In this document: one piece after another, positions 1-6,317 of the stretch
How positions within the stretch are numbered: the stretch's first letter is position 1
How the letters are laid out: the number at the start of each line of letters is the position of its first letter
DNA from: an uncultured Clostridia bacterium
GTDB taxonomy: Bacteria; Bacillota; Clostridia; Oscillospirales; Oscillospiraceae
Direction of reading: 5' to 3'
DNA: 9,354 nucleotides
Assembly (NCBI GenBank): GCA_946187475.1
Contig: CAMHRJ010000064.1
Span: 1-9,354 of the forward strand
Program-made: the position numbers and the translations under genes
The notes under the pieces: model-generated
What the model was told of the DNA's origin: nothing
Databases searched by the model: none
What the model saw: the letters and a program-made list of their open reading frames with translations, nothing else

Positions 1-1263
1 AACAACCTGCTGGCCGCCATGCTGGACAACCACATCCAGCAGGGCAACGCCCTGGGCATCGATCCCAAGGCCGTCACCTGGAAGCGGGCTGTGGATATGA
101 ACGATCGCCAGCTGCGCCAGATCGTGGACGGTCTCGGCGGCAGACTCCAGGGCGTGCCCCGGGAGGACGGCTTCGAGATCACCGTGGCCAGCGAGATCAT
201 GGCGGTCTTCTGCCTGGCCTCTGACATCACCGACCTGAAGGCCAGACTGGCCCGCATCATCGTGGGCTATACCTACGACGGCAAGCCCGTCACCGCCCAT
301 GACCTGAAGGCCGAGGGCGCCATGGCCGCCCTGCTGAAGGACGCCATCAAGCCCAACCTGGTCCAGACCCTGGAGGGCACCCCCGCCTTCATCCACGGCG
401 GACCCTTCGCCAACATTGCCCACGGCTGCAACTCCATCATCGCCACCCGCATGGCCCTGAAGCTTTCGGATTACACCGTCACCGAGGCGGGCTTCGCCGC
501 CGATCTGGGTGCGGAGAAGTTCCTGGACATCAAGTGCCGCATGGCAGGCCTGACCCCGTCCGCGGTGGTCGTAGTGGCCACGGTGCGTGCCCTGAAGTAT
601 CACGGCGGCGTGCCCAAGGCGGATTTGAACAATGAAAACCTCGAGGCGCTGGAAAAGGGACTGCCGAACCTGCTGCAGCACGTCTCCAACATCCGCGACG
701 TCTACGGTCTGCCCTGCGTGGTGGCCATCAACGCCTTCCCCACGGACACCAAGGCCGAGCTGGATCTGGTGGAAGCCAAGTGCAATGAGCTGGGCGTCAA
801 CGTGGCCCTCAGCGAAGTCTGGGCCAAGGGCGGCGAGGGCGGCAAGGCCCTGGCGGCCGAGGTGGTGCGCCTGTGCGAGGAGCCGGGAGACTTTAAGTTC
901 TCCTACCCGCTGGACGCCTCCATCGAAGAGAAGCTGGATCTGATCTGCCGCCGCATCTACCACGCCGACGGCGTTGAGCTCACGGCCAACGCCAAGAAGC
1001 AGGCCCGGCAGCTCACAGACCTGGGCTTTGGCGGCATGCCCATCTGCATGGCAAAGACCCAGTATTCCTTCTCCGACAACGCGGCTCTGTTGGGCGCGCC
1101 CAAGGATTTTAAGATCACCGTGCGCAACCTGAAGGTCAGCGCCGGCGCGGGCTTCATCGTGGCCCTGACGGGCGACATCATGACCATGCCCGGCCTGCCG
1201 AAGGTGCCCGCAGCCGAGCGCATCGACGTGGACGAAAACGGCGTCATCTCCGGCCTGTTTTAA
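1..1263 (+). CDS. fhs: Formate-tetrahydrofolate ligase, 3' part (5' end outside window)
   Basis: This enzyme condenses formate with tetrahydrofolate using ATP, giving 10-formyl-THF; it is cytoplasmic and opens the methyl branch of folate one-carbon metabolism. The reading frame is open from base 1 and begins NNLLAAMLDNHIQQGN, which is internal to the family, so the ATG at 19 is not the real start. About 420 residues are present against a usual length near 556. The missing ~135 residues would carry the ATP P-loop. Visible family signatures are IHGGPFANIAHGCNS, the stretch TEAGFAADLGAEKF, and VATVRALKYHGG at 574-609, which matches the second PROSITE signature of the family. The C-terminus (ALTGDIMTMPGLPK...) is intact and ends in TAA. 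folD follows after one base, so the two are almost certainly co-transcribed. Identification is very secure; the N-terminal state cannot be judged. Confidence 0.97.
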   Translation, partial: NNLLAAMLDNHIQQGNALGIDPKAVTWKRAVDMNDRQLRQIVDGLGGRLQGVPREDGFEITVASEIMAVFCLASDITDLKARLARIIVGYTYDGKPVTAHDLKAEGAMAALLKDAIKPNLVQTLEGTPAFIHGGPFANIAHGCNSIIATRMALKLSDYTVTEAGFAADLGAEKFLDIKCRMAGLTPSAVVVVATVRALKYHGGVPKADLNNENLEALEKGLPNLLQHVSNIRDVYGLPCVVAINAFPTDTKAELDLVEAKCNELGVNVALSEVWAKGGEGGKALAAEVVRLCEEPGDFKFSYPLDASIEEKLDLICRRIYHADGVELTANAKKQARQLTDLGFGGMPICMAKTQYSFSDNAALLGAPKDFKITVRNLKVSAGAGFIVALTGDIMTMPGLPKVPAAERIDVDENGVISGLF

Positions 1264-1264
1264 G

Positions 1265-2116
1265 ATGGCGGAGATTCTGAAAGGCGGCGCGGCTGCCAAG
1301 GCCCTGAATGCCGAGACCGCGGAGCGGGTTTCCGCCCTGCGCAGCCGGGGCGTCACGCCGAAGCTGGCCATCCTCCGCGTAGGGGAGCGGCCGGACGATC
1401 TGGCCTACGAGGCCGCCGCCATGAAGCGCTGCGCAGCCCTGGAGATCGCGGCAGAGCAGATTACCCTGCCGAACACGGTCTCCCAGCCGGAGCTGCTGGC
1501 GGCCATCGACGCACTCAACGCCGATGACTCCGTCCACGGCGTGCTGATGTTCCGGCCTCTGCCGAAGCACCTGAACGAGCCGGAGGCCTGTGAGCGGCTG
1601 CATCCCGCCAAGGACGTGGACGGCATCACCTCCGGTTCCATGGCGAAGGTCTATTCCGGCGTGGGGGCGGGCTTTGCGCCCTGCACGGCCCAGGCGGTGC
1701 TGGAGCTGCTGCGTCATTTTGACGTGGACCTCTCCGGCAAGCGCGTGGCGGTCATCGGCCGGAGCCTGGTCATCGGCCGGCCGGCGGCCATGCTGCTGAT
1801 GCAGGCCAACGCCACCGTGACGCTCTGCCACAGCCGGACGGAGCACCTGGCAGAGATCACCCGGGCTGCGGACATCGTCGTGGCCGCCCTGGGCAAGGCG
1901 GAGACCATCGGCCCGGAGCACCTTTGCCCCGGCCAGGTGGTGGTGGACGTGGGCATCCACTACAGTGACGCCAAACAGCGTCTGGTGGGCGATGTGGATT
2001 TCGACGCCGTCGAACCCATCGTCTCTGCCATCACCCCGGTTCCCGGCGGCGTCGGGAGCCTTACCACCGCCATCCTCGCCCGGCATATAATCGAGGCGGC
2101 AGAGAAATCATTTTGA
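1265..2116 (+). CDS. folD: Methylenetetrahydrofolate dehydrogenase FolD, with altered cyclohydrolase residues
   Basis: FolD normally carries two activities: NAD(P)-dependent methylene-THF dehydrogenase and methenyl-THF cyclohydrolase. The 283 residues match the usual length. Seen motifs are KDVDGIT (116-122), the Rossmann-type VIGRSLVIGRP (163-173), CHSRT (188-192), VVDVGIH (226-232) and TPVPGGVGSLTT (257-268). Two active-site positions differ from the textbook enzyme. In the YxxxKxK segment, Tyr48 is kept but the catalytic lysine position (human Lys56) is Ala52, with a lysine two residues later at 54. The VQLPLP segment reads MFRPLP, so the Gln100 position is Phe96. The Asp residues of KDVDG remain. 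I infer that dehydrogenase activity is kept and cyclohydrolase activity is reduced or lost, with a separate FchA-type cyclohydrolase elsewhere. I recall similar FRPLPKH versions in other clostridia, so this is probably a clade trait and not decay. The start lies one base after the fhs stop with no clear ribosome binding site, which suggests translational coupling. Confidence 0.95.
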   Translation: MAEILKGGAAAKALNAETAERVSALRSRGVTPKLAILRVGERPDDLAYEAAAMKRCAALEIAAEQITLPNTVSQPELLAAIDALNADDSVHGVLMFRPLPKHLNEPEACERLHPAKDVDGITSGSMAKVYSGVGAGFAPCTAQAVLELLRHFDVDLSGKRVAVIGRSLVIGRPAAMLLMQANATVTLCHSRTEHLAEITRAADIVVAALGKAETIGPEHLCPGQVVVDVGIHYSDAKQRLVGDVDFDAVEPIVSAITPVPGGVGSLTTAILARHIIEAAEKSF

Positions 2117-2121
2117 TCCAT

Positions 2122-2149
2122 TCGCACCGGGTTTCCCGGTGCGATTTTT
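2122..2149 (+). terminator. Intrinsic terminator after fhs-folD
   Basis: A perfect 10-bp stem (2122-2131 TCGCACCGGG with 2135-2144 CCCGGTGCGA) has a TTT loop and is followed by five T at 2145-2149. It begins five bases after the folD stop and ends the one-carbon transcription unit. Confidence 0.93.
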
Positions 2150-2160
2150 GCCGCTTTTAG

Positions 2161-2272
2161 AGCGTGAAGCGTGCAGAGTGGAGAGTGGAGTTCAGGAAGA
2201 TTCAAAAAAGCGAATTATAATCGTCGCGGAGCGACACCGTAGTTTCACTCTTCACTCTCAACTCTTCACTCT
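2161..2272. repeat. Miniature inverted-repeat element in the folD-flippase gap
   Basis: Two ~31-bp arms (about 2161-2191 and 2242-2272) are imperfect reverse complements of each other, matching at roughly four of five positions. Each arm is itself built of short GAGTG/GAAGAGTG-like units. The middle holds a small perfect hairpin, GTCGC-GGA-GCGAC, at 2223-2235. No open frame of interest lies inside. The structure is that of a non-coding MITE or REP-type dispersed repeat. I recall similar GAGTGAAGAGTG inverted elements between genes in Oscillospiraceae genomes, but copy number cannot be seen from one window. It sits between a terminator and a promoter, where insertion would be harmless. Confidence 0.7.
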
Positions 2273-2327
2273 TAATTTTTTTGAAAGAATAATGCAGCTT
2301 TATCTTTTCATTATTTTCAAAAAAACC

Positions 2328-2356
2328 TCGCAAAAGGGATAAAACTGTGCTATGAT
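2328..2356 (+). promoter_or_regulatory. Putative extended -10 promoter for the flippase operon
   Basis: The sequence TGCTATGAT (2348-2356) is an extended -10 (TGn plus TATGAT). The -35 position with a 17-base spacer reads TCGCAA (2328-2333), which is a poor match, so recognition would rest on the extended -10. It lies in AT-rich DNA 38 bases before the flippase ATG and downstream of the inverted repeat. Confidence 0.55.
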
Positions 2357-2393
2357 ATATTAGTTAGTCACCTGATGAACGGATGGGACCTTT

Positions 2394-3815
2394 ATGAGTC
2401 AGAACAAATACAAGACCCTCGTGAACAACACCATGCTCATCAGCCTCGGCACCTTCGGGTCGAAGCTGCTGGTGTTTTTCATGGTGCGGTTTTATACCGG
2501 ATACCTCTCCACGGCGGATTACGGCACGGCGGATCTGATCACCCAGAGCGCGAACCTGCTTCTGAGCGTGATCTCCATGGGCATCACCGACGGTGTGTTC
2601 CGCTTTGCCATCAGCCATGTGAAGGAGCGCAAGCGCATCTTCTCCATCGGCCTGTATACCATCACCCTGGGCGGTCTGCTGCTGTTCGGCATCCTGCCGC
2701 TGCTGGGTCTGGTGCCGCAGCTGCATCCCTATCTGTGGCTGATCGGCCTTTATATCATGGCGTCCTGCTACCACACCCTCTGCGCCCAGTTCATCCGCGC
2801 GGAAGGGAAGACCGCGCTCTTCGCCGTCCAGGGCATGATCAACACCCTGCTGGTCATCGTCCTGAACATCATCTTCCTTGCGGTGCTCCACATGGGCATC
2901 ACGGGCTATGTGCTCTCCATCGTCCTGGCGGACGTGTTCTGCGCGCTGCTGCTGTTCGTGCGGGAGAAGCTCTGGCGGCAGTTGACCCTGCACCCCGGCT
3001 GGCCCCACTGGAGAGAGATGCTGGCCTACTCCATCCCCATGATTCCCGCCACCATCTTCTGGTGGATTACCAGCGTCTCCGACCGCTACATGGTCACCGG
3101 CTTCATCAGCGAGGCCGCCAACGGCGTCTACGCCGTTTCCTATAAGCTTCCGACCCTGCTGAGCATCGTCTCCACCATCTTCATGGAGGCCTGGCAGTTC
3201 TCCGCCGTGGCGGAGTCGGAAGGGGACAAGCTGGAGCATGTGCAGTTCTTCTCCCGGGTCTGGGCGGCCTTCCAGGCGGTCATGTTCCTGGCCGCCGGCG
3301 CCATTACGGCCCTGGCAAAGCCTCTGGTGAACGTGCTCACGGCCACGCCGGAGTTCTATGAGGCGTGGATCTATGTGCCGGTGCTCTCCGCCGCCATGGT
3401 CTATTCGTCCCTGGTGAGCTTTTTGGGCAGCGTCTACATGGTGGAGAAAAACTCCATGCGCACCTTCGTCACCGCCATGATCGGCGCGCTGCTGAATATC
3501 GCTTTGAACCTGCTGCTGATCCCCTCCAAGCTGGGGGTCCAGGGCGCGGCCATCGCCACCTGCGTCAGCTACTTCGTGGTCTTCCTGATTCGCGCGGCAG
3601 ATGTGAGGCGGTTCATTCCCTTCAAGCTCTATCCCCTGGGCCTCACGGAGAATTCTATCCTGCTGATCGTCCAGATCGTGTTCATGGTGCTGGAGCTGCC
3701 CGGCTGGATTGCGGTGCAGTGCGTCTGCTTCGTTCTGATGCTCTATCTCAACCGCACGCCGGTGAAGAATACCCTGGGCCGTGTGTTCGGCATGCTGCGC
3801 CGGAAACGGGCCTGA
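2394..3815 (+). CDS. Polysaccharide flippase, Wzx/PST type (MOP superfamily)
   Basis: This is a 473-residue multi-pass membrane protein of the polysaccharide transport branch of the MOP superfamily. Members flip lipid-linked oligosaccharides across the cytoplasmic membrane for capsule, teichoic acid or exopolysaccharide synthesis. Evidence is the N-terminus (NNTMLISLGTFGSKLLVFFM, then VRFYTGYLSTADYGTADL), the central SIPMIPATIFWWITSVSDRYM segment typical of the family, and about 12-14 hydrophobic segments along the whole length. A lysine/arginine-rich tail (FGMLRRKRA) marks the cytoplasmic end. The ATG at 2394 is chosen because it opens the conserved N-terminus. The ribosome binding site is weak (GGATGGGA, 2381-2388). 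No glycosyltransferase or polymerase is adjacent, so the substrate is unknown. It is the first gene of a four-gene unit ending at the terminator near 6084; the next gene starts 21 bases later. Confidence 0.88.
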   Translation: MSQNKYKTLVNNTMLISLGTFGSKLLVFFMVRFYTGYLSTADYGTADLITQSANLLLSVISMGITDGVFRFAISHVKERKRIFSIGLYTITLGGLLLFGILPLLGLVPQLHPYLWLIGLYIMASCYHTLCAQFIRAEGKTALFAVQGMINTLLVIVLNIIFLAVLHMGITGYVLSIVLADVFCALLLFVREKLWRQLTLHPGWPHWREMLAYSIPMIPATIFWWITSVSDRYMVTGFISEAANGVYAVSYKLPTLLSIVSTIFMEAWQFSAVAESEGDKLEHVQFFSRVWAAFQAVMFLAAGAITALAKPLVNVLTATPEFYEAWIYVPVLSAAMVYSSLVSFLGSVYMVEKNSMRTFVTAMIGALLNIALNLLLIPSKLGVQGAAIATCVSYFVVFLIRAADVRRFIPFKLYPLGLTENSILLIVQIVFMVLELPGWIAVQCVCFVLMLYLNRTPVKNTLGRVFGMLRRKRA

Positions 3816-3829
3816 TTCCTTCGGAGGAA
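3816..3829 (+). promoter_or_regulatory. Short hairpin covering the ribosome binding site of the TTG-start gene
   Basis: TTCCT (3816-3820) pairs with AGGAA (3825-3829) around a TCGG loop. The stem contains most of the GGAGG at 3823-3827. Translation of the flippase to its stop at 3815 would reach this stem and open it, so it could couple the two genes. At only five pairs it is weak and may be chance. Confidence 0.3.
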
Positions 3830-3836
3830 CGATACG

Positions 3837-4316
3837 TTGAAGATTTGGAACAGCTTCCTGGGGAAGCTACTCATGACCTTTTTGATCTCCATGGTGCCGG
3901 TGGTGGAGCTGCGCGGCGCGATTCCCATCGCCGTGGCCCACGACCTGCCCTTCTGGTGGGCCATCGGGGTGTCCATCGTGGGCAATCTGGTGCCGGTACC
4001 CTTCATTATTATCTTTATCAAAAAGATCTTTGCCTGGCTGCGCACCAAGAGCCGGTGGCTGGACGATCTGGTCACCCGGCTGGAGAACCGGGCCATCAGC
4101 AAGATCGACACCGTGAAGAAGTACCAGTTCTGGGGCCTGTTCATGTTCGTGGCGATTCCGCTGCCCGGCACCGGCGCCTGGACCGGTGCGCTGATCGCCG
4201 CCATGATGGACATGGACCTGAAGGACGCCATGCCCTCCATCGCCCTGGGCGTGGTGACTGCGGGGGCCATCGTGGCCTTTGTGACCTACGGCGCAGGCGC
4301 GCTGTTATTCGGATAA
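3837..4316 (+). CDS. Small multidrug-export-type membrane protein (COG2426 family), TTG start
   Basis: This 159-residue integral membrane protein fits the putative small multidrug exporter family (COG2426, Pfam Sm_multidrug_ex), whose actual function is poorly established. Conserved family features are PVVELRGAIPIA (21-32), the helix-breaking GNLVPVPFI (49-57) and the re-entrant-like IPLPGTGAWTGAL (107-119), between four or so hydrophobic segments. The start is a TTG, chosen because a good GGAGG (3823-3827) lies nine bases upstream and because the first residues MKIWNSFLGK fit the family. The next in-frame ATG at codon 13 would remove part of the first membrane segment. It lies 21 bases after the flippase stop and is read in the same operon. 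The proline/glycine-rich motifs recall the DedA fold, so a lipid or small-molecule transport role is also possible. The family call is good; the drug-export role is only a family label. Confidence 0.85.
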   Translation: MKIWNSFLGKLLMTFLISMVPVVELRGAIPIAVAHDLPFWWAIGVSIVGNLVPVPFIIIFIKKIFAWLRTKSRWLDDLVTRLENRAISKIDTVKKYQFWGLFMFVAIPLPGTGAWTGALIAAMMDMDLKDAMPSIALGVVTAGAIVAFVTYGAGALLFG

Positions 4317-4331
4317 ACCGGAGTGGTTTTT

Positions 4332-5171
4332 ATGATGCAATCGACAATCAAACGCCTGACCGCGCTGCTGCTCGGCTGCCTGATGCTCCTGAGTCTCACA
4401 GGCTGCGCGGAGGAGGTGGGGGACTACCGCATTCTGCGCACTGTAGGGGAGGAAAATTTCTCCATCGGCTACCGCGTGGGCGACACCGTGGCCCTCTATG
4501 TGGACGCGGCTCTGCGCACATTGGCTGCCGAAGGTACCGTGCACAAGCTGGCCGTCCAGTGGCTGGGCACGGACAACACCGCCATGGAGGAGGACGCCGA
4601 CGCTCTGAAGGAGCTGGGCACCATCCCCGAGCGGACCCTGATCGTGGGCGTCAGCGAGAGCTGCTTTCCTCTGAGCTATTTAGAGGATGGTGAGTTTTCC
4701 GGCTTCGACATCGCCCTGGCCAAGGCGGTCTGCAAGCGTCTGGGCTGGGAGGTCACCTTCCAGGCCATCGCCCGCAGCGACATTTATGTCCAGCTCAGCT
4801 CCGGCAACGTGGACTGCATCTGGGGCGGCATGCCCATGGATGACGTGAACCTGGACGACAAGGGCAACGAAAAGCCCATGAGTCAGCAGCTGGCAGTCTC
4901 GGAGCCCTATCTGAAAAACGAGATCATCCTGGTCACCCGGGGCGACACGGAGTATTCCACCCTGGGCAAGCTCAAGGGCGAGACCCTGATGATGGACTCC
5001 GGCCCCCAGTATGTGGACGCCCTGACCGCCAGCGGCCTCCAGGACCGGTTCGGCCAGGTCCAGCGGGTCAACGGCGGCGCCCAGCAATGCTTTGACGCCC
5101 TGCGCACCGGCCAGTGCGCGGCCATTCTCACCGACAGCGTAGCGCTATCCTACTATACCAACGTGAACTGA
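4332..5171 (+). CDS. Solute-binding lipoprotein, SBP family 3-like, apparently circularly permuted
   Basis: This is a 279-residue predicted lipoprotein. A signal peptide with a lipobox (LSLTGC, Cys25) predicts anchoring outside the cytoplasmic membrane. Residues 98-279 match the beginning and middle of the amino-acid-type binding proteins (SBP_bac_3): a first strand TLIVGV, then FPLSY (112-116), GFDIALAKAV (124-133), LSSGNVDCIWGG (155-166), SEPY (190-193), and a final ILTDSVALSYY. The usual C-terminal segment does not follow. It occurs instead at residues 41-79, directly after the signal peptide, as ENFSIGYRVGD and AALRTLAAEGTVHKLAVQWL. The TxxR motif that holds the ligand carboxylate in amino-acid binders is not evident after GGM (165-167), where an acidic insert is found. 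No permease or ATPase gene is adjacent, so it may be an orphan receptor. The ATG at 4332 is preferred over a GTG at 4323, because GGAG at 4320-4323 lies eight bases upstream of the ATG. The ligand is unknown. Confidence 0.85.
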   Translation: MMQSTIKRLTALLLGCLMLLSLTGCAEEVGDYRILRTVGEENFSIGYRVGDTVALYVDAALRTLAAEGTVHKLAVQWLGTDNTAMEEDADALKELGTIPERTLIVGVSESCFPLSYLEDGEFSGFDIALAKAVCKRLGWEVTFQAIARSDIYVQLSSGNVDCIWGGMPMDDVNLDDKGNEKPMSQQLAVSEPYLKNEIILVTRGDTEYSTLGKLKGETLMMDSGPQYVDALTASGLQDRFGQVQRVNGGAQQCFDALRTGQCAAILTDSVALSYYTNVN

Positions 5172-5199
5172 AGAACCATCACAGAACGGAGGATGTTCC

Positions 5200-6003
5200 A
5201 TGAACACGCCCAAGGAAGTCGCACAGAATTATCTGAACGCATGTGAAACCAAAGCCCATCTGCCCCTGGGGCGGATGTTCGTGCTGGCCATCCTGGCCGG
5301 CATGTTCATCGCCTTTGCCGGTGTCGCCTCCAGCGCGGCCTCGGCCACCCTCACAGGCTCTGCGGCCCGAATCGCCAGCGGCGTTGTGTTCCCCGCGGGC
5401 CTGGCCATGGTGATCGTGGCGGGCAGCGAGCTCTTCACCGGCAACAACCTGATGATCATGGGTCTGCTGGACGGCCGCATCTCTCTGGGCGGCCTGCTGC
5501 GCAACTGGTGCCTGGTCTGGCTCGGAAATCTGGTGGGCGGCATTCTGGTGGCGGCCATCACCGCCTTTGGCCACAGCTTCTCCGCTTTCGACGGCGCCTT
5601 TGCCGCAGCGGCGGTCAACACCGCCGCTGCCAAGGTCTCTCTGAGCTTCGGCGACGCCCTGCTTCGCGGCGTGGGCTGCAACTTCCTGGTCTGCATTGCC
5701 GTCTGGCTGGCCAACGCCTCCAAGACGGCGGAAGGGAAGATCCTCGGTGTCTTTTTCCCCATCGCGGCCTTCGTCATCTCCGGCTTTGAGCACTGCGTGG
5801 CCAATATGTATTACATCCCTGCCGGCATCTTCGCCTCCGGCCTCTACGGCATCCCTGCCGAGGGCCTGAGCTGGGGCGCCTGCTTTGTGCACAACCTCCT
5901 GCCGGTCACTCTGGGCAACATCATCGGCGGCGCCCTGCTGGTGGGCCTCCCGGGATGGTATCTCTACCTGAAAAACGGCCAAAAAACCGCCAAACATCAA
6001 TGA
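5200..6003 (+). CDS. Formate/nitrite transporter (FNT) family channel
   Basis: This 267-residue protein of six membrane helices belongs to the pentameric FNT family (FocA, NirC and hydrosulfide channels), which passes small monovalent anions such as formate across the cytoplasmic membrane. The diagnostic features are AGSELFTGNNL (74-84), whose Thr80 corresponds to the omega-loop threonine, GFEHCVANMYYIPAGI (195-210), whose His198 corresponds to the central gating histidine, and LGNIIGGALLVG (248-259). A GGAGG at 5188-5192, seven bases before the ATG, supports the start. It follows the binding-protein gene after 28 bases and is the last gene before a terminator. Formate is the most likely substrate because formate-THF ligase lies 4 kb upstream, but nitrite or hydrosulfide cannot be excluded from sequence alone. 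I therefore give no gene symbol. Confidence 0.93.
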   Translation: MNTPKEVAQNYLNACETKAHLPLGRMFVLAILAGMFIAFAGVASSAASATLTGSAARIASGVVFPAGLAMVIVAGSELFTGNNLMIMGLLDGRISLGGLLRNWCLVWLGNLVGGILVAAITAFGHSFSAFDGAFAAAAVNTAAAKVSLSFGDALLRGVGCNFLVCIAVWLANASKTAEGKILGVFFPIAAFVISGFEHCVANMYYIPAGIFASGLYGIPAEGLSWGACFVHNLLPVTLGNIIGGALLVGLPGWYLYLKNGQKTAKHQ

Positions 6004-6045
6004 TTCCCTGGATATAATTAAGTTGTTATAATAAGTGAGAAAACA

Positions 6046-6084
6046 CCGCAGGTCGGAGCAAACGCCCGGCCTGCGGCTTCTTTT
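6046..6084 (+). terminator. Intrinsic terminator after the FNT gene
   Basis: An 11-bp stem (6046-6056 with 6066-6076) has one G-T pair and a nine-base loop and is followed by the T-rich CTTCTTTT at 6077-6084. It lies 42 bases after the FNT stop and should end the flippase-to-FNT transcription unit. Confidence 0.88.
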
Positions 6085-6255
6085 CGGCAGATTGCACATT
6101 CGAAACAGGTGTTTACCTATAATGTACAGATTATAATTAGCCCTATTTTTTCACGTATTTGTCAATAAATTGCATGTATTAGGTAGGAAATTGTGCAAAA
6201 TAGACAAAAAAGGGTGTCGCTTTTTAAGCGCATACACGATTTTGTGTCTGAGCGG
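6085..6255. other. AT-rich intergenic stretch upstream of the oxidoreductase operon
   Basis: Bases 6004-6317 hold no gene. After the terminator the sequence becomes strikingly AT-rich compared with the coding DNA. It contains two TATAAT hexamers (6118-6123 and 6132-6137) without a well-spaced -35. An inverted pair TTGCACA (6092-6098) and TGTGCAA (6192-6198) lies 93 bases apart. There is a small perfect hairpin CGCTT-TTT-AAGCG at 6218-6230, and an ACAC/GTGT pair at 6234-6247. I recognise no riboswitch or known RNA. It is probably the regulatory region for the downstream operon. Confidence 0.45.
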
Positions 6256-6283
6256 TTGACGGGACGTTCTATTTTGTGATAAT
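6256..6283 (+). promoter_or_regulatory. Strong sigma-A-type promoter for the ATPase-vor operon
   Basis: A TTGACG -35 (6256-6261) and a GATAAT -10 (6278-6283) are separated by 16 bases, and a TG at 6275-6276 gives an extended -10. The predicted transcript start is near 6290, leaving about 28 untranslated bases with GGAGG at 6306-6310, seven bases before the ATG at 6318. Confidence 0.82.
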
Positions 6284-6290
6284 GTCAAAA
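6272..6290. promoter_or_regulatory. Imperfect palindrome overlapping the -10, possible operator
   Basis: The 19 bases read TTTTG-tg-AT-a-AT-gt-CAAAA; 14 of 18 non-central positions are symmetric. It covers the -10 and the transcript start, where a bound repressor would block the promoter. It bears a loose likeness to redox-repressor (Rex) sites, which carry TTGTGA or TTGTTAA half-sites, but it does not fit that consensus well. Confidence 0.4.
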
Positions 6291-6317
6291 AGGCAACGAA
6301 GGACAGGAGGCAATTCC

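Noticed and set aside
1244..2086. A 280-codon open frame antisense to folD
   Set aside because: It is a shadow of folD: low-complexity composition and no recognisable domain, while folD shows full family conservation.
2161..2272. CRISPR array from the repeated GAGTG units
   Set aside because: The units are short, degenerate and arranged as inverted arms, without regular repeats and unique spacers.
2364..3239. A 291-codon antisense frame over the flippase promoter and 5' half
   Set aside because: The protein is an Asp/His/Gln-rich mirror of hydrophobic codons and has no start signals.
3365..4693. A 442-codon + strand frame spanning the flippase end, the small membrane protein and the lipoprotein start
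   Set aside because: It overlaps three well-supported genes in another frame, is rich in Arg/His/Gly and shows no domain; high GC removes stop codons in that frame.
6011..6033. TATAAT-like sequences just after the FNT stop
   Set aside because: They sit directly upstream of a terminator with no gene before it and have no matching -35; simple AT richness explains them.
5179..6099. A 306-codon antisense frame over the FNT gene
   Set aside because: It starts beyond the terminator hairpin with no promoter or ribosome binding site and mirrors the membrane-protein codons.
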